Assembly: GCA_947646735.1 (NCBI GenBank) | Contig: CANTFK010000643.1 | Coordinates: forward strand, 124,001-188,000 | Length of the DNA stretch: 64,000 nucleotides | Direction of reading: 5' to 3' | Origin: Peronospora farinosa | Lineage: Eukaryota > Oomycota > Peronosporomycetes > Peronosporales > Peronosporaceae | Shown: positions 34,210 to 44,527 of the stretch, one piece after another | How the letters are laid out: each line of letters begins with the position of its first letter | How positions within the stretch are numbered: the first letter of the stretch is position 1 | The notes under the pieces: model-generated | Told to the model about the DNA's origin: nothing | What the model saw: only the letters and a program-made list of their open reading frames with translations | The model's database searches: none | Position numbers and translations under genes: made by a program

Positions 34210-34569
34210 ACAATTGAAACGAAGGAGGGTGTTATCAACACTGGAACTAGTTGATTGAGTACAAGCAAGCACGACCTTCGTTTTTCCATGCACTGGTTGA
34301 TGGTGAAGGACGAGGTGACGATGGGTTGTTTAATTTATTTGGTATGAGCGGCAAAAACCGGAGCGAGTGTAGAGAAAAAGATGTGTGAAGAAAGTAGATG
34401 GCCAAGAAACAGCATTGTGCTGGCGAGGTAAAATCATAGTAATGATGACCGTCATGTTTGTTGTACCTGGTCTTGCCGTAGATTCTAATGGTCAGCTGAC
34501 TATAGCTGATTAGAGTCATTTCATGTGCATAGAATCTAATGCTAGTGATGATAAAGACTAAAATATATT

Positions 34570-34650
34570 CGACAGCTGTGAGGTTTGAACTCACGCGGGT
34601 TACCCCAATGGATTTCAAGTCCATCGCCTTAACCACTCGGCCAAGCTGTC
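34570..34650 (-). tRNA. tRNA-Ser (anticodon UGA)
   Basis: On the minus strand the 81-nt sequence starts GACAGCTTGGCCGAGTGG and ends with the matching acceptor strand AGCTGTC plus discriminator G. The D-arm box TGGCCGAGTGGTTAAGGC, the anticodon loop CTTGAAA (anticodon TGA), a long variable arm TGGGGTAACCCGC and the T-arm GTTCAAACC are present. G at the discriminator and the long variable arm fit a serine tRNA. No intron. Confidence 0.93.
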
Positions 34651-35732
34651 ATTGTGATTGACGTTGATCAAATTGTATATATATACATACATATGTGCAA
34701 TGAAGGGATGACAAGTTCTTCTGCTTCTAGAGTCGAGTCGTCAGTGCTGCAACTTGTTATGCTCATAACATAGCACTATAGAATCCACGGGATTCCTAGG
34801 AAGCGAAAAGTTCATCTATTGCTAGCATCACGACACGTGGTGACGCGTCGATTGGGCGGCTAGCAGCATGCGCAACTTGGGTTTACTAGTAGTACCAACT
34901 AGTTGTTTGCTGGCCAACTCGAATTTACCATGCATGTAAGCTGCCGATCTACACTTTCTCGGTCCAAGCTCTTAAAGCTTAACAGCAAGAGTATTAGCTC
35001 TTCTATCGTTGAATGCTGCAAGAGAGCACGTGTAGGACGATAATTATCGTATCAGGTATTGTTATGAAGGAAGTTCTGACGAGGGTTTGGAAGAACTCAA
35101 AAGACCAGCGTGAGTAGGCTAGAGCTTGAAAGAGGATACTCACCTCTTTCAAGCTCTAGCCTACTCACGCTGGTCTTTGATCTTTTTTAGATTGACTTCT
35201 TAGGCTCAACCGCGTTACATGAAGTCGAAAGTAGTCGTTACCGTGGGGTTGCAGGAACACAAAAGTAATCGACGGTACGTGCAACGGTTGTAACACGTTC
35301 TGTTAAGCAATCCAAGATCGTAAAGTTTCTACAGTAGCGACTGGTTCATTATGATATACAGTAGCATCTACAGCGTAAAGATTGTCTCTGCTTCGCGACA
35401 TTTTCGATGAATTACTCGATCGTGGAACATGTCGGAAGACGAATGCTAGAACTAGTAGAGTCGACAGCTTTTGTAGCCCAAGAAAATGAAACTCTACAGC
35501 AGTGGCGTCTAGTACGACGACTTAAGACCTGGGAGTATGGCCACAGAGGTCAACGCTGCAATAGAAGCGAGGAAGACGGATCAAAAGTACATCAATGTAA
35601 GTGTGACTTCCGGTTCTATTGGTTCCATCTCAAAAGCACTTGCAGAGAGCGTATGTAAATAGCTATCACTTGTACAAGCTCGTAACGGACCGATGCCTTA
35701 CGAATGGCGTAGAAGAAATGAGACCAACATGA
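34651..35732. other. Intergenic region with a perfect hairpin
   Basis: No gene recognised. A (TA/CA)n tract lies near 34675-34692. The outstanding feature is the hairpin at 35100-35178, listed separately. Confidence 0.5.
35100..35178. repeat. Perfect 36-bp inverted repeat with 7-base loop
   Basis: 35100-35135 (starting AAAGACCAGCGTGAGTAGG) is exactly complementary to 35143-35178, with loop ATACTCA. Such a transcript would fold as a perfect hairpin of miRNA or hpRNA size. A fold-back mutation or an assembly artefact is also possible. Confidence 0.85.
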
Positions 35733-37249
35733 GGCAGTCATAGAAATAAATACTCGAGTGTAACAAGCAGTTTTCAATTCACCTTGGAGACCGTAAAAGC
35801 GTCTGGTTCCTGCCACTCACCAGACGACGACCTTAATACGCGACGGAGTCGCTTTCACCCACCGAATCGTTGCCAGTTGGTCACCGCATATCTCGAGTCT
35901 ATTCAACGGTTTGCATCCGTTGTTGGTCTTCGAGCTGCATTGCAAACTTTGGCTGTTGTCTTGAGAGTACTGCCATTCGAGAGTCAATCGATCATTCGAC
36001 GTTGTTGTCACCTTTGCACATCTTCGTACGGCCGCAGTCCGAACTCTTCTCTCTCTCTCTGTTGCTTACTTAGGGCCCATCCACACATAGTAGCACATCA
36101 ACTCGTGCCAGAATGTCTGCAGGCCGCTATGAGATGGAATCATCGCTGCGTGCATCCTTCTTTGGTGATATCCTGCTGTGCCGAGATCGAATCACGCTCG
36201 AACGTGTGGTAGTAAAGTCAGCGGACTTGTACTTGGCACTGCATCAGACGTCGCGCTCGCAGGAACTCGTGCAGGAAAACGTGCAGCTTGAGGTGGAGGT
36301 ACTGAATCACGTGCGTGCACTGGGCGGCCACCCGAACGTCATCAACATGCACAGCTACTTCGTGGTCAATGGCGTGTTGCATGTGGTGTTGGATTACTGT
36401 GAGGGTGGTGACCTGCTGGATGCGTACGTGCAGCCGCCCGGCACAGCAGACAAGAGCGGTAATAGCAATTGCAATCACGACAACAACAATCAGAAAGAGG
36501 GCACAGCCGTAGCCAGAGGAGCACAAGTAATACATGCACAGAGCCCAGAAGACGAGAACAAAGAGGACCGCAACGGACTCTTCTTGAACGGCGCAGACGG
36601 ATTCAACCGCCTGCACGAGAGCGTGGCACACAAGTACCTGGTAGATGTGCTGTCTGGACTGCGCTTCCTGCACAGCTACGGTATCGCACATCGAGACGTG
36701 AGTCTCGAAAACATTTTGATGCGCAATGGGTGCGCTGTGATTACGGATTTTGGACTGTGTGTGCAGGACGCGTCATTGTCAATGTCGTCGTCGGACAGTT
36801 CGACGGCCAGCGAGTTCCGCTGCGAAGAGATGGTGGGTAAGAATTACTACATGGCACCAGAGATTGTGGCCCATGAACGCTACGACCCCAGGCGCGCCGA
36901 CATTTGGTCGACGGGCATCGCTTTCTTCATCCTGTTGACATCCTCACCACCATTTGAGCGGGCGGACCCGTCGGATCCGGGCTTTCGGTACGTAGCGAAA
37001 TGCGGTATCAAGGCAGTGTTCACGGCATGGGGTCTCGATCAGGAAGTATCAGAAGAGATGCAAGATTTGTTGGGACGAATGTTGTGCGTGGACCCAGAGG
37101 AGCGTATTACGATGGATGAGACGTGGCAGCATCCGGTGCTGCAGCGAAGTGCGTGTTGGTAATGAGGGAGGTGGACAACTTGACTATGCAAGGTCGTGGG
37201 GTGTAGATAGACGTGTTGGTAGGTTGTGTAATGTAGTGGTAGCGTGTGT
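35733..37249 (+). repeat. Left arm of a 1517-bp inverted duplication
   Basis: Nearly identical to the reverse complement of 38001-39517. The arm begins about 380 bp before the kinase start and ends about 90 bp after its stop, at the GCGTGTGT run. Both boundaries were located by direct comparison of the arms. Confidence 0.85.
36113..37162 (+). CDS. Serine/threonine protein kinase, copy 1
   Basis: 349 residues, single exon. Kinase landmarks are the ATP-site Lys in RVVVKSADLYLAL, the C-helix Glu in NVQLEVEVLNHVRAL, the hinge VVLDYCEGGDLLDAYV, the catalytic loop GIAHRDVSLENILM, the metal-binding ITDFGLCV, GKNYYMAPEIVAHE and DIWSTGIAFFILL. Two features are unusual: the glycine loop is nearly absent (LRASFFGDILLCRDR) and the usual catalytic-loop Lys of HRDLKPEN is Ser (HRDVSLEN). 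An insert of about 55 residues rich in Asn, Lys and Glu lies between hinge and helix E. The N-terminus has no targeting signal. It differs from copy 2 at three residues that I can see. The substrate is unknown; it may be a weakly active or specialised kinase. Confidence 0.85.
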   Translation: MSAGRYEMESSLRASFFGDILLCRDRITLERVVVKSADLYLALHQTSRSQELVQENVQLEVEVLNHVRALGGHPNVINMHSYFVVNGVLHVVLDYCEGGDLLDAYVQPPGTADKSGNSNCNHDNNNQKEGTAVARGAQVIHAQSPEDENKEDRNGLFLNGADGFNRLHESVAHKYLVDVLSGLRFLHSYGIAHRDVSLENILMRNGCAVITDFGLCVQDASLSMSSSDSSTASEFRCEEMVGKNYYMAPEIVAHERYDPRRADIWSTGIAFFILLTSSPPFERADPSDPGFRYVAKCGIKAVFTAWGLDQEVSEEMQDLLGRMLCVDPEERITMDETWQHPVLQRSACW

Positions 37250-38000
37250 GTGTGTGTGAGGATCAAGGTATAGGCAGAGGGAGACGTAGTTGTGATGCAT
37301 CGACCAAGTAGGATGAAGATATTCGAGAATTAAGAATTGGCATTTAAAGGCGAGTGAGATGACCGTGATGGTTGTTCAAGTGAACCGAGTCAAGAGCATC
37401 GCCGTAGCGATGGATCACTTTCTTTCGTCTAGATCGTTCAATGCCGCTTGAAAATACTTCCGTGCTGGGGATCTGAGTGTCGGTATCCATTCTTCCTACA
37501 TCCTCAGCTCCATGAGCAGCGCAACGTAACCAGTCTGCGCAAATGGTGGTACGCTTACAATCCTGTCCTTCTTACACCGCAACATCCCGCACATTTGCCT
37601 TGTCCATCTCAAGCCCCAGAACTGCTGCCCAGCAGCTCAAGGCAACAAGTAGACACGAAAAAAATGTGACCGACGCCGACAAAGTTTCGATGAACATTTC
37701 GACCTGCTGTTCAAACGCACCTGTTTACACGCAAAGTCGCGATGGCAAACTGCAATAAACTATGCCCGATGCTTTGACGTTGATGGTATTTGGCAATAGC
37801 GATGCGATCGATGTGGCTTTCGGTCTTTATGGCTCAAAACGCTACATGAGGCATCGACTATTAGAGAGCTCGTCGCGAACAGACAAACTATCGTACACCG
37901 TTGCACCGGAAAAGGAGGTATCCGAGTCGCTGAATGACTTCCGATCGAGACGCATATTTTGTACGAGCCACACTGATCTCGTCTTTTAAGTCACCAGCAT
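37250..38000. other. Spacer between the inverted kinase copies
   Basis: 751 bp of unique sequence between the two arms. A (GT)n run follows the left arm at 37244-37258. Short open frames (about 73-75 codons at 37448 and 37762) have no recognisable domain. I see no transposase or LTR that would explain the duplication. Confidence 0.5.
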
Positions 38001-39517
38001 ACACACGCTACCACTACATTACACAACCTACCAACACGTCTATCTACACCCCACGACCTTGCTTAGTCTAGTTGTCCACCTCTCTCATTACCAACACGCA
38101 CTTCGCTGCAGCACCGGATGCTGCCACGTCTCATCCATCGTAATACGCTCCTCTGGGTCCACGCACAACATTCGTCCCAACAAATCTTGCATCTCTTCTG
38201 ATACTTCCTGATCGAGACCCCATGCCGTGAACACTGCCTTGATACCGCATTTCGCTACGTACCGAAAGCCCGGATCCGACGGGTCCGCCCGCTCAAATGG
38301 TGGTGATGATGTCAACAGGATGAAGAAAGCGATGCCCGTCGACCAAATGTCGGCGCGCCTGGGGTCGTAGCGTTCATGGGCCACAATCTCTGGTGCCATG
38401 TAGTAATTCTTACCCACCATCTCTTCGCAGCGGAACTCGCTGGCCGTCGAACTGTCCGACGACGACAATGACAATGACGCGTCCTGCACACACAGTCCAA
38501 AATCCGTAATCACAGCGCACCCATTGCGCATCAGAATGTTTTCGAGACTCACGTCTCGATGTGCGATACCGTAGCTGTGCAGGAAGCGCAGTCCAGACAG
38601 CACATCTACCAGGTACTTGTGTGCCACGCTCTCGTGCAGGCGGTTGAATCCGTCCGCGCCGTTCAAGAAGAGTCCGTTGCGGTCCTCTTTGTTCTCGTCT
38701 TCTGGGCTCTGTGCATGTATTACTTGTGCTCCTCTGGCTACGGCTGTGTCCTCTTTCTGATTGTTGTTGTCGTGATTGCAATTGCTATTACCGCTCTTGT
38801 CTGCTGTGCTGGGCGGCTGCACGTACGCATCCAGCAGGTCACCACCCTCACAGTAATCCAACACCACATGCAACACGCCATTGACGACGAAGTAGCTGTG
38901 CATGTTGATGACGTTCGGGTGGCCGCCCAGTGCACGCACGTGATTCAGTACCTCCACCTCAAGCTGCACGTTTTCCTGCACGAGTTCCTGCGAACGCGAC
39001 GTCTGATGCAGTGCCAAGTACAAGTCCGCTGACTTTACTACCACACGTTCGAGCGTGATTCGATCTCGGCACAGCAGGATATCACCAAAGAAGGATGCAC
39101 GCAGCGATGATTCCATCTCATAGCGGCCTGCAGACATTCTGGCACGAGTTGATGTGCTACTATGTGTGGATGGGCCCTAAGTAAGCAACAGAGAGAGAGA
39201 GAAGAGTTCGGACTGCGGCCGTACGAAGATGTGCAAAGGTGACAACAACGTCGAATGATCGATTGACTCTCGAATGGCAGTACTCTCAAGACAACAGCCA
39301 AAGTTTGCAATGCAGCTCGAAGACCAACAACGGATGCAAACCGTTGAATAGACTCGAGATATGCGGTGACCAACTGGCAACGATTCGGTGGGTGAAAGCG
39401 ACTCCGTCGCGTATTAAGGTCGTCGTCTGGTGAGTGGCAGGAACCAGACGCTTTTACGGTCTCCAAGGTGAATTGAAAACTGCTTGTTACACTCGAGTAT
39501 TTATTTCTGTGACTGCC
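38001..39517 (-). repeat. Right arm of the 1517-bp inverted duplication
   Basis: Reverse complement of the left arm. It includes the kinase copy and the same 5' flank with the ACTCGAGTATTTATTTCTGT end. Beyond 39517 the two flanks diverge. Confidence 0.85.
38088..39137 (-). CDS. Serine/threonine protein kinase, copy 2
   Basis: 349 residues and the same protein as the copy at 36113 apart from three substitutions: PPSTADK for PPGTADK, QKEDTAV for QKEGTAV and LSLSSSD for LSMSSSD. All kinase landmarks are kept, including the unusual HRDVSLEN and the reduced glycine loop. The two genes converge tail to tail. Their similarity extends through the flanks, so either the duplication is recent or gene conversion keeps them alike. 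Confidence 0.85.
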   Translation of the reverse strand: MSAGRYEMESSLRASFFGDILLCRDRITLERVVVKSADLYLALHQTSRSQELVQENVQLEVEVLNHVRALGGHPNVINMHSYFVVNGVLHVVLDYCEGGDLLDAYVQPPSTADKSGNSNCNHDNNNQKEDTAVARGAQVIHAQSPEDENKEDRNGLFLNGADGFNRLHESVAHKYLVDVLSGLRFLHSYGIAHRDVSLENILMRNGCAVITDFGLCVQDASLSLSSSDSSTASEFRCEEMVGKNYYMAPEIVAHERYDPRRADIWSTGIAFFILLTSSPPFERADPSDPGFRYVAKCGIKAVFTAWGLDQEVSEEMQDLLGRMLCVDPEERITMDETWQHPVLQRSACW

Positions 39518-41094
39518 CACTATCAGTTTCATGTAGTTGATGCCGTTACGAACTTGTAAAGTGCTGGGAATATTGAGTCGTATGCTCTCTGCCTTTGCAT
39601 AATCTTCTCTTTGTGAGCGTGGACATTAAGTCGAGCGACGAGAAGAATGCACCGCAGTTGCAAGTTACAATGACTTTCCCGCTACAAATTTCGATGCCTT
39701 CCACTCCCAACTGCGTTACCACAGGCAGACAGCTTTAGCTTATTCTTTACTCCTTCTTCGGTGGCGTAACGCAAACTTGATCGTACTAGCACACATCTTC
39801 TCCTTCAACTGTAACACCTTCAACTTGGTTGGTATACGGATCAGTTTGGGTTATTTCACATGACAAGCTTAGAGGGCAGACTTCCAGTCTCTTGGGGCTC
39901 TGTTTGCTTGACTGCCACGACGCAGCACTGCAGTGACGTTAGTGAATGGGTGTTCATCGATCATGATGTTCTAATTGTGCTTAATAGCAGTACACAAGCC
40001 CTATTAGCCGAGAATGCAAGAGCTTCTGTACTGCTGCCAACCGCGTAGGCGTTTACGATCGAATCGTGTTTGTAGTAACTTAGTATCTTCACCTTGTGCT
40101 TTTGACATAATCAAAGATGACTTCCACGGTGCGAGGAGCTGAAAGAGGACGGCAGCTCTTATAAGATCACAAGACTTCTGGAAACACTCGTCAGCAGTTG
40201 ATCGGACCTTTGCTGTTCCCAATTTGGCGCGGGAAAGTGCGTGGCAGACAGTAGCTTTACAGCAGACGCCAGTCACTCTCTGGACTCATAGGATTGAGCT
40301 CCACCACGTACGAAGTATGGGTCGTTTGTTGAGCGGCAGCATTTGCCGGAGCTACAATGCTGCGAAGGAGTGAAAAAACACCTGGAACACATATGCTGGA
40401 CCTGCCCGTACGCGCAAGCCTGCTGATAAAAGCTCATCTATCACTGGACAGGAGAACGATGGGGAGCCTGGACGGCTTCAAAGCTTCCTTGCAAGAAGTG
40501 CAAGCAGACGTGCGCCAGGACTATCCAAGGTTGTCCAGGAACAGTTTGCCAGACACCTCCCAGTCGAGGCGGCCGCATACGCCGCCGAGTGGAAACGCAT
40601 ATGGCACATCTTGAGCAGCGTTTGCACCACCAGCTTGTGGATGCAATGAAACTGAGTGACGTTCCAGCAAGCGGACGTAACCATCACCGGCAGCGTTCAT
40701 AAAATTTGAAAAACCAGCATGAGGCAACTTCGAGCCGTAGCGAAACGAGAGTGCCAGCGAACAGACACGAAAATACAGACTGATGCTATGTCAACGTTCC
40801 ATAGCCAGACAACCCCGGGAGCCGTCACCGCAGGTGACAAGCCCAGTACAACAGTCGGAGTTAATCGAGGAACCGGTGTTGCTAACCAGGCTTAACAACT
40901 ACCAGACATCCTGCAACCACTTAAGGTCAAATAGACTCGTCTGTCCTCTCTCTCTCTCAGATGTAGAGCGTGGCTCGATCACGTTAAGCTGCGGTCATCC
41001 TTTTCTTATTTTTTGGTTTATTCTGGTGCCGTTTTTTGCCGAGGTCTCATTTGCTTCACTTCAACGGTGCTGGCTGGTCACTGCTACCTGCTTT
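39518..41094. other. Intergenic region with LINE debris
   Basis: No intact gene. 40340-40700 holds a LINE-type remnant (separate entry). The rest shows only short frames. The 3' end of the selenophosphate synthetase gene lies at 41095 on the other strand. Confidence 0.5.
40340..40700 (+). pseudogene. C-terminal fragment of a non-LTR (LINE) reverse transcriptase
   Basis: One frame reads CCEGVKKHLEHICWTCPYAQ then, after two stops, LIYHWTGERWGAW. The spacing of Cys, His and Cys with a final CP.A..CW is the zinc-knuckle-like tail of LINE reverse transcriptases (zf-RVT type). The helical rest (THMAHLEQRLHHQLVDAMKL) continues to about 40700. There is no RT core upstream, so it is a 5'-truncated, dead copy. 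Confidence 0.45.
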
Positions 41095-42415
41095 TTAGTC
41101 TTCCGGAGAGACATCAATAATGGTGGGATTTGGTACAATATAGGCGTCCTTTGAACCGGCGACAACGCGGCCCACAATCCACGCAGGTTTGTCATCAAGT
41201 TCGCGTAGCTCTTTGATAAATGCTTCGGCGTTCTCAGCAGGGAGACAAATCAGTAGACCGCCCGACGTTTCTGCCGCAAAACCATCCAGCAACTTGAATG
41301 GATTGCCTATGATCTCGTTTACCTGAACCATGTTTTTGATGACCGGGAGAATGTGCAGCTCGAAGGAGACATCACCCAGCTGTGACTTGGCTTGGTTGCG
41401 CGCGTGAGCAAGAATACCGAAGCCCGTCACGTCCGTTGCAGAGTGTGCACCATGCTATTCAAGAAACACGACAGAGCGTCAATAGTCACAAAAGCAAGTG
41501 CAGCAGCTTTCACTGACCTTGTGCATCATCTTGGCAGCGTTTAGATTGAGTCGGCTCATGGATTCCGATGCCATCTGGAAAGCCACGTCGGCATCTTCAG
41601 GTGTAACAATCTCTTGCAAACGCTGCCAGCGCTCAGGCTTTTTCTTCCATTGAAAAAGGTTTACCGCAACTTGAGTACCGAGCGGCTTTGTCAGGATAAT
41701 CACATCCCCCACTACGGCATTCTCTGGACGAATGATTTGACTCTCTGCAATCATCAGACATGGCATCAGCTGAGCTTCCAGTCTACTCTATAACCAAAAA
41801 CATAATCTACTGCAACCTACCGCTGCGTACACTCATAGCAACACCACCAACAAGAGGCCATGGGTTCATAACCGTCTGACCACCAGTAACATTGGTGTGT
41901 GCCTGACGTGCCAGGTCATTAAAGCCACGGATCATGTACGTCGTGACAACGTCCCGTTGTTTCTCGTTCATGTCTCTGCACACTCCTAGGATCATGAGCA
42001 TTGTATCCACTTGAGTAACGCCCATAGCGTAGACATCGGACAGGACATTCGCACAGGCGATCTTGCCCTGTACATAGGGGTCTTCAACCGAAGGGAAGAA
42101 GAAATCAGTAGTCGATACAAGAAACAAGTCCTTTCCATGTGAAATCTTGACTACACTTGAATCCATTCCTGGTGTCTCATTGGGTTTGAGATCGTTTTCC
42201 AAGTCATTTAAATAGCTCAATAATTTCGATTGAGGAAGTTTACAGCCACAACCTTTAAGAGCGCTAAAATCCGTTAAAACAAAGTCAGACTCGAGACCGA
42301 TTGTTACGGGGTTAAAAGCGGTTTCATTGTCGACATTGTAGTCAGTTTGGATTCGTGAAGGGGTCGACAACTCGCGTGTAATGATCTTTTTTGTCTGCTG
42401 CACGGCTGCCTCCAT
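41095..42415 (-). CDS. selD: Selenophosphate synthetase (selenide, water dikinase), Cys form
   Basis: Exons 42415-41821, 41774-41518 and 41454-41095 give 403 residues. The enzyme makes selenophosphate, the selenium donor for selenocysteine, from selenide and ATP. The N-terminal site reads FSALKGCGCKLPQ: Cys56 stands where animal SPS2 has selenocysteine, followed by the essential Lys59. Further AIR-synthase-like blocks are STTDFFFPSVEDPYVQGKIA, ANVLSDVYAMGVTQVDTMLM, NVTGGQTVMNPWPLVGGVA, VGDVIILTKPLGTQVAVN, HSATDVTGFGILAHARNQAK and AETSGGLLICLPAENAEAF. ATG 42415 is the first in-frame start. The acceptor before exon 2 (GGAAG) is the only unusual splice site. Because it carries Cys rather than Sec, the gene itself does not depend on UGA recoding. 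Confidence 0.9.
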
Positions 42416-43120
42416 GCTGCTTGGTTGTGCGTGGTTGAGCAATAAAACCTATTTTATTGTAAAAACGAGCGTGGTTATAACGAATCAATTGTTTCTTAGC
42501 AATAAAACCTGTTTTATTCTATAAAAAGAGCATTACTGTTATGGTTTAAACAAATACATTTGTAGCAGTCTCTGTTTCTAGCAGACTTGGAGTTAATATT
42601 CTAGGGCTGGCACCAGGACGGAACGTGTGAAGAAAGATCATTGAACCTTCTTTTACAATTATGAACTTTCGTCACTAATGCATATATAACCGAGGTAACA
42701 TAAACTTAGAGATAGGTCTATTTTAAAGTTAAAGACAATAGAAGTAGGATGTGCTCCTATGTTAGGAAAGAAACAAATTGTTGGCATAGACCTTAGGCAG
42801 CGACATTACACAGCACTATTCCGACGTACCGTGTCTAACTTAAGCAGAACATTGGCACAACGTTTAATAGTGATAGTAATTATCGGCCCTTTGACACTAT
42901 CACTACGAAAGAGAATTGCATGCATGTACCCATCCACATAGTGTACTCATATTTGTAGCAGCTCGTTCCAAGGTAAACTAAATAACATTTTTTTCACTGC
43001 AAATGGTTCAAAAATTATAAATGGGTTCGTCAATAGGTCTCGTATGTGTCCTGTAGCAGTAAGCGGCTGAATGCTTGCTCTTATCACACGACCACCCTCA
43101 GTGATCAAAACCTGGCTGCG
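42416..43120. other. Upstream region of selD with a 60-bp tandem repeat
   Basis: AGCAATAAAACCTATTTTAT at 42438 returns as AGCAATAAAACCTGTTTTAT at 42498, a 60-bp tandem duplication right before the selD start. The remainder to the stop of the syntaxin gene is AT-rich and has no recognised gene. Confidence 0.5.
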
Positions 43121-44081
43121 TTATTTGACAAGTGCCAGGATTGCAACGATAGCGACAGCCACCAAAATCGAAAAGATGCCAAGGCAAAAGAGTTTTGTCT
43201 TGGAGCACTTGCATAATCCGCGCTTGCGATTGGCCTCTCGCACGTTGTGCAACGCACCCTGCGTGTTTTCCTGTGCCACGTTCGTGTCTTCTTCAATGTC
43301 CACTGTAAGACACACGAAACAAGCATTCGTCAGACCAAATTGCCAATTATCAACAGCTCAGCATTATTTTGAATTGTCGACAGTTTTACTAACAACACGC
43401 ACCAACAATCTCGCCTTGGTCCTGTACAAGTCCATCAACCTCCTGGTAAGCCGCGTTCACCTCATACAATTGCTGATTAATCTTGAGAATATCCTCTTCT
43501 CGTCGTGCCAAATCTACAACAATCCCAATAAGAACAACTATTCAGTCACTCATCTGCAGTCTCCCCTCTTCTTGTCAAAGCTCACCATCTTCATTGTAGC
43601 GTGTAACATTAGCCTGAGCGTAAATTTGATCCTCATTGTACCCACCAAAACCTCCAGGTATGTCATTATCATCTGACCGAAAGGAAAGTGACGACCGTCG
43701 GAGATTCGAAACTGCAGCTCTCTCTTCTGCCAACAGCTTCTGACATGTTTCTTCAAAGCTCTTGAGCTGGTTCTTGTAGTCCACAGACAGCTTAGCCACT
43801 TGTGTTTTCCGTGCACGACCACCTGCAGCCTTAGCACCTGTATTCAAATCCTGCAGCCGGCGATTGATCTTGGCCACGAGCTTATTTCCTCGATCCGTGA
43901 GATCCGTGAGCTGCTGATGGTTGGCACGTGAATCCTGGGGTGTCCCAAACAACGTCATCTTTTGCGCAATCGTGCGCGTCACCTGATTAAACTGACCCAC
44001 GGCCTTGGAAGTCTCTTGCACAAGAGCATTATAGTGCTCAGTTTCACCCGCTTTTGGGGAATCCATCGACATGTAGCTCAT
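43121..44081 (-). CDS. Qa-SNARE (syntaxin) of the endosomal/vacuolar type
   Basis: Exons 44081-43586, 43513-43403 and 43302-43121 give 262 residues. A Habc-like N-terminal helix region comes first (ETSKAVGQFNQVTRTIAQKM, LVAKINRRLQDLN, YKNQLKSFEETCQKL), then the SNARE motif (ARREEDILKINQQLYEVNAA, YQEVDGLVQDQGEIVGVDIE; the central-layer Gln is in AYQEVD), then a C-terminal anchor (KLFCLGIFSILVAVAIVAIL) ending in Lys just inside the lumen. Qa-SNAREs drive membrane fusion. The layout resembles syntaxin 7/12/Pep12. An upstream ATG at 44330 followed by SYVSFKTSVSKAA and a good donor looks like another first exon, but I could not join it in frame, so the start is uncertain. Confidence 0.85.
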
Positions 44082-44527
44082 GACGGAAGACAATCAGTAA
44101 TAATGAAGAAGCGAAATGTACTGATGCAAGACGACTTGGACTATTTTGGACTCTATAGCGGGATTTTTTATGGCCAGCACTGGACAAAATTTGTCGGACA
44201 CAAGTGTTTTGTCGTACAATTGTAGAAAAAAAGTAGGTATCCGCTAGATAGCTGAAACTTCAGCTTTTTACTCACTGGCTGCTTTGGAAACCGACGTTTT
44301 AAAGCTCACGTAGGACTCTTGAGCATTCATTTTGTGTGATTGACGGATCTTTCTGACTACGTTAAAGGATAAGTTGAAGCCTGAACAGTACGTTAAATGC
44401 TAACGAGCAGAGCGTTTCAACGCTCAGACATGTTGTCGCACATTGTATGCCAAACATTTCGACCTGCTGTTTATATGCCGTTTCACCTCTTCTCATTCGA
44501 GGTGACTAATTCCATCATTCAAAGTGA
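44082..44527. other. Gap between syntaxin and GH35 genes
   Basis: 446 bp. It holds the possible extra syntaxin exon 44330-44276 on the minus strand (18 codons then GTGAGT) and the 3' end of the beta-galactosidase gene. Confidence 0.4.

Noticed and set aside
36218..36691. 157-codon open frame antisense to kinase copy 1 (and its twin at 38559-39032)
   Set aside because: A shadow of the kinase gene: biased composition (His, Val, Gln), no domain, and present twice only because the kinase is duplicated.
44276..44330. Extra first exon of the syntaxin gene (18 codons, GTGAGT donor)
   Set aside because: It cannot be joined in frame to the next exon with any acceptor I found, so it was mentioned but not included.
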